Source: Bugula neritina (Eukaryota > Bryozoa > Gymnolaemata > Cheilostomatida > Bugulidae). Taken from it: a DNA stretch of 64,000 nucleotides. Each line of letters opens with the position of its first letter. The stretch's first letter is position 1. This document shows, in pieces, positions 54,549 to 64,000 of the stretch. The DNA lies in contig OZ037766.1 in the NCBI GenBank assembly GCA_964035545.1, forward strand, positions 16,686,222 through 16,750,221. Reading direction: 5' to 3'. The notes beneath the pieces are model-generated. The model made no database searches, was not told the DNA's origin, and saw only the letters and a list, made by a program, of their open reading frames with translations. The position numbers were made by a program, and so were the translations under genes.

Positions 54549-57500
54549 TCAACCACTGATATCCCAGTGTTTCCATGGAGTGTTTGAAAACATCTCTTTG
54601 TAAAGTTGAGGAATTATCTCCACTTGCTGGGCTGCTGAAGCAGCGTAACTTGGATATTTCTCAATTACAATCTTGGCAGCTGCAGCATGCTCTTTGGCAG
54701 CCTGCTGACAGTAACCAAGGGCGGTAGTCAGCTCTCTCATACGCTTCGTAGGGTTAGCATGACTCCCTAAAAACAAACACCAACAATGAAAAAATTATAA
54801 AATATGACTTTATAAAGTAAGTCAAATTTTTTAGTAGCTAAGAGAAAATATAGTTTCACAGTTATTGCATAGGTTTACAGGACATACAGTAATATGTTTT
54901 TTTTTAGGCAAATGCTAAAATAATGCCTGTCATATACACAGGTTGATGGAGCAAAACTATTAAAGGCAAGCCAAAGGTATGCAGCTGAAATATTTTAGTA
55001 TGACACATGCGTATAGGCTATTCATGCCTTATAGTTAAAGTTGATCCACAACTCTTTTTGATTTTTATATTACATAGACAAATATGTAAGATGAAATGGT
55101 ATGATAGAAAGGTGCATGTACTAGTAGCTACCTGCAGTGTTGAGCATTAGCAGCTCCATATATTCATTATAAAGTCTAGTCACTGCTTGTTGGTCTTTAA
55201 TGTCAGCCAAATTATCTGCAAGTACATAGGTCAACTTTGCACACAACAGCTTCACCAATACTCCACCTTAACAGCCCTGATTAGTAAAACCCATTAGAAT
55301 ATATATTATACTATATTTCAGTAGGTTACAGTAAATAATATACCAAAAATGAAACTATTTTTCCAATAGAATATTATAATATGTAGCATCAAACCAATTT
55401 GAAGTTAACTTTTACACACAAGGATGGAGTATAGAATAACAATGCTGCATATTTGATAAAATTTGTACCAAGTTACTTGAGTTATAAGACTAATCAGCAA
55501 TTAGGGAACCCATTTAGCAGCCTGACGTTACCTTAATTTCAGATAAGAGTAAATTTAACCACATGGTCAACTAATCTAATTAAAAATAAGGAGTATTCCA
55601 CTTAACATGACAAATTATTTATAATAAATATTCAAATATAAACATGAAAGTCCTCTAAATAGCAACCTTCATTGATAGTGTTGAGAACAGCAAGTAGTCC
55701 TAGCTCCTCGTCGCTGCATGCCACTTCCTTTAACTTCTTTCCAAAGAAATCGAAATGATGCACCAAGATCTAGCTCAAAATAAAAAAGCATTGAAAGAAT
55801 AAGACATTACCTAACATATAGCAAAACATTCAAATGTTGAATACTCTTATGAAATTTTCTAGTTGTTTTCAAAGGTGAAAAATGAAGTAATGTATAATTT
55901 TGCTAATCTATAAATATTCTATTTTTGTGTTTAAGAAAACTGTATCATTTCAAAGAAACTTTCATTTGAAGCCAAATAATAAGTAATAAATAACTAAAGA
56001 ACTAAATGTGTTACTTGAATTAGTTATAGTACTCTCAAGTTATTGTATTAGTTCTAGTACTACCAAGTTATTGTATTAGTTCTAGCACTACCAAGTTATT
56101 GTATTAGTTCTAGCACTATTATGTTATTGCATTAATTCCAACTAGTAGTTAGTTCCATTCTTATAGATGTAGCATTGATTTTAGAGAATCAAAGGAAATA
56201 GAGTCTCACTAACCTCATATTCTGGATACAGACTGACAAGTCTGCTAGGTGCTGCCTCCCACGACCTCCAACCAAAAAGATAATGCTTCCCGGTCTCCAG
56301 GTCATAACGCTGTGACGCTGCTAACAACAGTAACCTGTATATCGAGCACTTAGTCAGCAAAATCCTATCTTCCAAATGAAGTTGCATAAATCCTGAAAAA
56401 TGTCAATCAACTTGTTAAAAATAAATCATGTGACCTGGCCAATGATGCCTGATATAGTAATCAATGTTTTCACATAATTGTTCATTTTACATGGCACCTT
56501 CATACCAAAAATCCCTAGTGATCACGCTGAATGTGCCAAACCATTATTCTGCAATGAACTACCACTACAGTGCTATCCATCGTATTTTTACTGGCAGCAT
56601 TGTACAAAGATGACAAAACCAAAACTAAACTTAAATCTAGTTATTTCTTTGAGGCCAAAATGCAAAAATATTTATTATATTTCAATGTATTACTTGGTGC
56701 ATAAAAGGCAACATCTAATATTTAAATTAAAAAATAATATATTTAGCTTAATATGTTAATAAAAGATAATAATTAACCACAGCTTTGTTGTGCTGAAAAT
56801 TGTTTCAATTTTGACACACTAAAAATTGGTAGTAAGACATAATAAATAGCCCATCACTGAGCAGGACCAGACCAAAGGTGATCAGGCATAATAAATAGAA
56901 ATTAAAATGTTAGTAAAGTTAACTTTACTAAGAATCAAAATATAGATAAGAAATATAGCAACTATGGTAAAGAATATAATTCAAATTGTACCAATAACTA
57001 TTCTAGATTTATTTTTGTACAAATATGTAAATGAATTAAAGTTTGCATGAAAAAGGAATGGCTAGAAATTTTGTATGTACAAATAACCAAGCTTGAATAT
57101 TTTTATGAAAAAACATTATGCACAACTATTATGTGAAAGATGGAAATTATAAAAAAACCATTTGATTTTAAAAGCTTTCAATAGTCAATTATAAATGCAC
57201 CCTCTTTTCAGATATTGGGCTAATAATTCTTAATTCCAAATACCTTTACAACAGCTAAAAATAAGTGTTGAAACATCACTTGAAATTTTAAAAAATGCTC
57301 CAAAGTAATTTTGCTATAGCTAATATCATTTAAAATTTGAAACATGTTAAACCTAAAGTAACATCTCATGATATAGAATGGCTTTTTCCTGACTCGGGGC
57401 TAAATCAAAACATTTCTTTCTATATTGGAAAGTAAAAGATGTAAGGCTTAGAAAAAGTAACCAACAACATGAATGTATAATAGATAAATTCATTAGAGAA

Positions 57501-60500
57501 CCAGAGCAGCTTAGCTATATCAAGTGTACACTGTATTTATCGGCAAAAACTCACCATCTAATTTTTTAGAAAAGCTAACAACTAGCATCAAAGAACCCTG
57601 GAAACAGTCATAAACTAATTGAGCAAATGTTGGATCAGGTATTCCAGGCACTACCATCTTTTCATCCTAAAAGCAAGAGAGTATATTTAGTCAAATCAAC
57701 TGTGTGAAAATTTCAGATTTTAGAAAACAGAGAATGTGTATTTTATATAGAGCATAAGACAGAAGTTGGATTGGCATTTCCAAACAAGCATGTTCGTCCC
57801 CTCTTCTTCATGATGACATAAAAATAAGCATTTTATTTAAAAAATGGCTATTAACTTGCTTATATTTCACATATATATTTCATTCTGTCAGGAAATTAAA
57901 CGTGATAGGAGTGAAAGCAGAAAGTCTTTTGACTGAAGTAAAGTTAAAAACTATTCAAAGATCTCCTCACCAAACTCTCTAGTCTATACATCTGGTACTT
58001 ACAACATGGTAACTTCTAACAATGGTAACTTAGCAGACTCACAGTGATAATTTGATAGTAGTCTTTACGAAACGTGCTGAACAGAGAGGATATCTGCTGT
58101 ATCCTCAAACTCGCACTCCTTGGTAGAGGACACGAACTGAGAGCTGATGGTTTTGGGCAATTTATTGAGAGGTCCATCGGATGCTCCGCCTTGTCACTAT
58201 GGACTGAATCGGAAGAGTTACAAGCAGCAGGTAGAGGTGACTGAAAGGGGTGAGTTATGTTTGAAGAATGCCGAGTGCTACCATAGAGAAGATCCGTGTC
58301 AACTACATCCAGCGGTGCAGACGTCGGTGACAAAGTACATGTGTACCCGGATGGTCGGGTCATCGAGTACACAGCAGTACTCGAGGTTGAGTAGTCTGTA
58401 GTTGAGGAAGTCATGCACACTGGAGAGAGTGAGTTGAGATGAGTGACAGGGGATGATGATGAATAACTCAAAGAGGGCCTGCGTAAATACTCGGCAGAAG
58501 GCGCTTCTAGTTGACTTGCAGAAGAAGGCATAACAACTTCTAACGTTTTGCTATTGACTCCATTCTGAAATATTACACTTCGTATATTAGATACATTAAC
58601 ACAAAACTGGAATTATAGAACTATGTTGCGCTTGCTTCATACCATATGATTGTATAATGGTTAATGCTACAAAAATCAATTTAATACTTAAAATACTACT
58701 GATTAAAATGCAAAAGTAAGTGCTAATTTACTAATAGTTCATGATAATGTGCAAAACTTACTAGATTGGAAGAGTCAATTTCAGCTTGAGACATATTTTC
58801 TGCTGATATGTTTTTCATAATTCTTGCATAACGAACATTATTAGGAAGCCGACCAATTCTCGATGCTGGGAAATAAAATTAAACATTAAAAGTTCAAGTT
58901 TAGGTAACCTTACGTACTCACTAACTTGCACAGAACAGTGATTCAACAGTCCTTAACTTTTAAGCAAAAAACATACGAAATAAAAATGACAAATAATCAG
59001 TCGGTAACTTTATGTATGAATATAACCGTAACAAAATTTCCAAATCAACAGAAGTGATCAATTATGGATTTAAAAAAATTAAATGAAAACTTGAAACTTA
59101 ACCTAGTTGAATTAAACTTAATTAATTGCCGGTTGTCCATAAATAAATACAAGTTTGCACTGCAGCCAGTTCAGTTGGAGAAGTATGCTTAGTATAAAGT
59201 TCATCGGTTACTTCATTTCAATTTTGCACAGTTGTCTCCTCTTAGATGAGCATACATTTAGAACTTGTCTTTTTTTAATCATGTTCTTCATTCATTGTAA
59301 AGAAAAGTAGAGCGCAATCACTTTGTTCAATCTTATGGCCACAATCAATTCATGAAAGGGTTCTGAGGAATAATCTGCACTGGAGGTAGGCATGATATCA
59401 ACCCTTATAGTGAAAACTATAACTCTGATTAAGAGTACTGTAATAACATGATGCTATATTTACAGAGAGACTGTAAACTGTCAATGGAGAAGAGTAACAA
59501 AACCCAGTAACTATTTATCTATATATTATTACTGTATTGTTGTTAGGACTGTGATAGAAAACATCGGAATTCTCACTCTGTATCTTGCAGATTGAGCAGC
59601 ACTTATTTAGCCGTCACAAACTGACAGCCAATTGGCCAAACACAGTACCTTGTTTTGACATGCCAACTTTGAGACATTTTTGCAGACGACAAGCTCTGCA
59701 TTGAGATCTAGACATCATGTTGATAGGACAATTACCACCAGCCTGACAAATTAAACGCTCTGGCTTACAGTTTCCATTTTGAGTTCGTCGTCTGAAGAAA
59801 CCCTGTTAAATATATGTAGACATGACAAGTAAATGCCAACAAGGGTATACTACAGCTAAACTGACGGGGTCTCTGCATGACTTACAGAAACATTCACTCT
59901 AATACATTACTTTTCACTATGGCCATACGGTTGGATGCCCTTGTTTAACTTACATACCAACAGAATAGTCAACTAGGGTAAATTGAAGTGACCAACAGTT
60001 ATCTATTACCTCATTCAATAGACAAATTCTAGTATCAAGCACGTTAAAAACTAAAAACAAAGATTGTGAAAATTTTCAACATGTGATTTTGATAGGAAAT
60101 GTTGTAAATTCACCACTTAGCAAGCAAGTTCCTTAAGCTTGAGTAGTATTTCATTTGAATCTCGAGTAGCAGAGATGGTGTGTTACCACCTAAAGAAACC
60201 TCACCTTACAGCCTTCACAAGTAAGCACTCCAAAGTTGAAGCCTGAGGATGGAGATCCACAAACCCTGCAAGTCAGCTGCTTGATATTATGTGTGTCCAG
60301 TAGTCCTTTGCCTACAACAAACAGTGCACATGCTGCAACCTGCCAACTACTCACGCACACACTTTAAATTCATGTCTTGGAAATTTTTATCAGGGGCAGT
60401 TTTAAAAATAAAGTGTTAAAGAAGTTTAAATTTGTCCGTAGGCAAACTTTTGAGCATTGATACTTATCTAACCATTGAATCAACTAAACATAACACAAAG

Positions 60501-63457
60501 TCAGAATGGCTAAAAAAGTAAATGACAAACATAAGAGAACTAGAGTATAATTGGGTGATGTGATGAAGGTGCTAAGCCAACAGTTACATAATGTAAACAA
60601 TGATTATAATCATCTCTTATAGGTTTTAAATGACTGGAGTGCAGTTTAATTCATAACAAATTTAATTATCTTTTTAGATCCCATCCCACCATTAATTTCA
60701 GATAATTACTAATGAGTTGTGTATACATGATAGCTGGACTAAAGGACTGATTTATTTGGAGTTGTCCTTAATTATAAAAGCAAATTTCATAAGAATAGAG
60801 TATAGGCCCATAGGCACATGTGGTATTTTGTTTGATGCAATCCGAAAGAGCGTCTATTCCAACAATGTTAATGCTAAATGTGTGACTATCAGGTTTTTCT
60901 CTAAGCTGATGAGAGCTAATTGAAAACTATTGAAAACTATAGAAAACATACGATGAAGTCAATTTGCATGGGTACGCAACTCTAAAGTTGTACTAGAGTT
61001 GCAGTTAGGATATTCCTGCAGATTGGACTGTCACATTGAAAGAGACTAGATGGCACTACTTAAAGAAATATATACACTAGTTCAACAGATGACCCAATTA
61101 GGTTCAGCTACCATCTTAATTTGTATAACAGGAGAAAATTAAATCTATCAACTGTTCAATCCTGAGGAAGTTTAGAATAAGCTGAACTACAACATATTTG
61201 GTGATCTATCTACTAACCAGGAGATTCCATGCCGATGGCCAGACACTTCTGGAACCTGCAGTATGGACAGGAAGTTCTAGTGGCCTTCACTATGAGACAT
61301 GAATTCTTATTGGTTCGATTTGTACAGATGTAGGCACCATTAGAGCGCTTACAGCTTCTAGAGTAGAACTTCTTACAGGCTTCACAGACAAAGGCTCCCC
61401 AGTAAAAACCAATAGACGTGTCTCCACATATTTGACACGACTCCTTGAAGGATTCTAAAGAGGAGCATAACATTACTGTGATAATAAACAGTGTCTTGAG
61501 TTGAGCTGCAGTCAAAGCTATGGCGCCTAGTTGCCTCACAAACTTGGCAATGTACCAAGATCCTTCATCAAAACTGTATTACATAATAGGAAATTAAATC
61601 AAGATAACATAATGGCTCTCTGTGACAATGCTGGGTTCTTTTTACCATACAATAATGTTTTAGATACTCTCTCATACAGCATCCGGTGGATGATATTGTA
61701 GGCATATACAGGATTGACTGTCCCTTGGAGTAATATGCTGCTTAACTGATACAGCCTACAAGCTGTGCAACAGGAAGTTTTGGGATATTACAGAACTGCC
61801 AACATCTTTCATAACTTCATAATATTACTATCAATTGAACATTGATTAGGTTGAGTCCTTAAATTAAGCATCATTGTAAACTCTGGCTAGCGAGTTCAAA
61901 ATTCAATATTAAAAAAATACAACTAGATTATGAGAAGATGCAATCTAGTGTTAATTTAAGTCAACATTCAGAATTAGAATGTGTAGGGATATGAATTTAC
62001 ACCCTTAATTAGACTCTCTAGCAGCTAGGTGTTTACAGTGGATTTATACTCTAAACAAACCAACGGACGGAGAAAACAACTGCAGCAGCAAAACCAAATC
62101 ATAAGGAGGAGTACGCAGAAGGATGAAATAAATTCTGAAATACTTAAAAAAAACTGATTTATGATGGTAGTGAGTTGAGAGGTTATATGGCGCCCTTGCA
62201 TAATGTAACCTACCACCTAATAATTTTGTAGAAGACGAGTTTATTTCTCTCAGAACAACTAAGCTGCTTTATGGATGTAAGGTGCGGGCATTTCATGTTG
62301 TAGAAGTTACTAACAAATCTTGGAAAGAATATGAGGCAGTGGAATATAATGCATCAAGTTAAATGTGGGATAAATGCCAGACTTTTGATAGAAATTTATA
62401 TGGATGAAAGCTGCAAATGAAAGAGTCTGACTAATAAGCATGATGTGAACATAATTTAAAATGGCTATTTCCCGCTTCAACCAAAATTTTAATGGCGATA
62501 CCACGCATATTCATATTGATGGTCAACCATGTCTCTCACTTCCTTTTCTACAGTAGAATATAACTACACCAACTATGTTGTTTACCTAATTTGTTATTCT
62601 GCGGTATTGTGGGACTTGGCTGGTTTACACCTGGTGATGTCATCGGAAGAGTTGATTGAAAACTGCAGTTGGCATCAACTTCTGAGTCTAAAATGCATTC
62701 AGTATGTTATAGTTGTACTAATACTTATGAAGGTCATGAACAAACTAAAGTATAGCATTCTACATACACGTGCCAATTCATATACCTCCTCTAGTTTGAA
62801 ATAAAGCTAGAAGTAGTGAAAAGTATAATCTTTCGTAGGCTTTTGGCAAGACTTGGCCAAAGTATGACTGTCAGTTTTATTGCAATGTAACTGGCTTGAG
62901 AATGGTGCTAAATCTACGTTTTTCAGATGTTTTGCAGTCAAATATGCTAAATTAACATATTCTATAAACAGCTTTTGAGAGTAGCTGAAGGAAATACATT
63001 CAACTTTATGAAACTTGCAGAAACGCTTGAGCAACTGTACAGAGGCTATAATAAGCCAACTATTGGAGAAAGAAAGCAGGCAGACATGGCCAGCATAATT
63101 AGTATATATATAGAGATGTAAGCCAAAGATGTTAACTCCTGCAGGTATCACATGTAGTTGTTTACCTGCGGCACATTCCTGACCTAGTTTACTGGGTTCA
63201 ATGGGAGAATGATTTTCTCTCCAGCTGCTGGAGTTGTTCTGCACATTGGAGGGTGGCTGCATGGAGTCATCACTGTTCTCATCAAATGAGAGGGGAAACG
63301 GAGCTAAAGGAGTTAAGTCTGCAGCCTCTGTTTTTATAACCTGTGATTCAGTAGAAGGAGGGACCAACCGCTGATTATTGGTTGGAAAATATTCACTTGT
63401 CATCTCCCCTGCATATCTGTTCATAAATATAGTTTGCAATTTCTTAGGTAAATCCAT
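54549..63457 (-). CDS. Nuclear receptor with two DNA-binding domains (2DBD-NR), 703 aa
   Basis: Eleven minus-strand exons join in phase: 63457-63166, 61454-61218, 60311-60205, 59802-59649, 58865-58762, 58564-58043, 57666-57555, 56392-56214, 55769-55667, 55215-55132, 54766-54549. Residues 1-97 are a disordered A/B region. DBD1 (about 104-172) reads CQICGDTSIGFYWGAFVCEA, CKKFYSRSC ... CPYCRFQKCLAIGM, with P-box CEACKK. A linker of about 18 residues leads to DBD2 (about 191-256): CRVCGSPSSGFNFGVLTCEG, CKGFFRR ... CRACRLQKCLKVGM, with P-box CEGCKG, followed by SRIGRLPNNVRY. A Ser/Thr-rich hinge (299-472) precedes the ligand-binding domain (about 473-703), with an AF2-like LYKEMFS near the end. 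The CEACKK/CEGCKG pairing is the signature of the protostome 2DBD subfamily. The frame is open throughout and all zinc-binding cysteines are present. The start is the ATG at 63457, with an in-frame TAA upstream. It acts in the nucleus as a transcription factor; ligand and target sites are unknown. Confidence 0.96.
56037..56118. repeat. 28-bp tandem repeat, three copies
   Basis: Unit AAGTTATTGTATTAGTTCTA plus GCACTACC repeated three times, in a nuclear-receptor intron between LBD exons. Confidence 0.9.
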
Positions 63458-64000
63458 CACGGTGAAGTAGTCAAAGGATTGCCCTTATGGAATACAGGCT
63501 ATTTCAGCAGTTAGACAGCAAGCGGGATGAATTCTTTGGCTTTGGGCTGTTTCAAAGTCCAGAGAAATTAGAGTGGAAGCTCATATAAATCAGCATTTCA
63601 TTTCTGTAACAGGAAATATCATTAAAATCAAATTAATTTAAAAACCATTTATATTACATATATAAGCTGATGGCAACATTGTTTAGCTGTAAATAATAAT
63701 ATTAATGCACCATTAGTTCGGCAGATGACAGGGTAATACCATCTCCACAGAAAACTCATTGAGTAGTCTACACACTTATATAATAATATATTTAGGGATA
63801 TTACAATACACAACTTAAATATTTTTTATACTTGAGCCATATCTCACTGCAAGTAATGGATCACGTTGGAGCTCAACAAAAACACATGAAAGTGTTGATT
63901 TAATAAACCCAGCCTAGTCACTCCTTCCTTTTGCCAAGAAGTCAGTGTGTGAAAACATATGACACATAACAACTATATTTATTGTCTTTAGTTCACAGTT
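63458..64000. other. 5' flank of the 2DBD nuclear receptor
   Basis: Untranslated and promoter sequence expected; no further exon or gene recognised before the window ends. Confidence 0.6.

Noticed and set aside
61455-61539. N-terminal extension of the DBD1 exon with a hydrophobic stretch
   Set aside because: Intron sequence before a clear acceptor at 61455; phase agrees with the first exon instead.
62807-63460. Open frame extending past the first nuclear-receptor exon
   Set aside because: Everything below 63166 is intron read-through; the donor at 63166 joins in phase to the DBD1 exon. The GTG at 63460 is not needed because ATG follows at 63457.

Overview
The window is nuclear DNA from an animal. 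Genes are split into many short exons with GT-AG introns, the sequence is AT-rich by eye, and every protein recognised belongs to a metazoan family. The best phylogenetic clue is a nuclear receptor with two complete DNA-binding domains (2DBD-NR). That subfamily is known from protostomes such as flatworms, molluscs, annelids, rotifers and Daphnia. A Toll-like receptor with a TIR domain argues against a flatworm. A lophotrochozoan (mollusc, annelid or relative) is the most likely source; I cannot name the species.

Seven genes were assembled exon by exon from splice sites and reading phase. (1) RBM42, minus strand, 5' part only (1-1714). (2) A compact BOD1/BOD1L-type Shg1-domain protein, plus strand, 11 exons (5291-11849). 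(3) The G-protein alpha-s subunit, minus strand, 11 exons over about 17 kb (13919-30811). (4) A DHRS11-like short-chain dehydrogenase, minus strand, 6 exons (36993-40072). (5) A TRIM-type RING/B-box/coiled-coil/propeller gene, plus strand (42193-46632), with an in-frame stop beside its RING and a frameshift in its propeller. (6) A Toll-like receptor, minus strand (48298-51810, first exon unresolved), with a reading-phase break inside the TIR domain. (7) The 2DBD nuclear receptor, minus strand, 11 exons (54549-63457).

RBM42/BOD1L and DHRS11/TRIM are divergent pairs. BOD1L/G-alpha-s and TRIM/TLR are convergent. The genes do not form one pathway: RNA binding, chromosome/COMPASS biology, cAMP signalling, redox metabolism, innate immunity and transcription are represented. 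The only thematic neighbours are the two innate-immunity-type genes (TRIM and TLR), and these are also the only two with broken reading frames. The four complete conserved genes read through roughly 6.5 kb of coding sequence without a lesion.

Non-coding content includes a 483-bp MITE-like element with terminal inverted repeats and a perfect 8-bp target duplication, plus a diverged second copy. There is also a near-perfect 430-bp foldback palindrome, two minisatellites in G-alpha-s introns, a 3-kb tract of degenerate short repeats between RBM42 and BOD1L, and AT, GT, CA and poly-C runs. I saw no tRNA, rRNA, CRISPR array or intact transposase.
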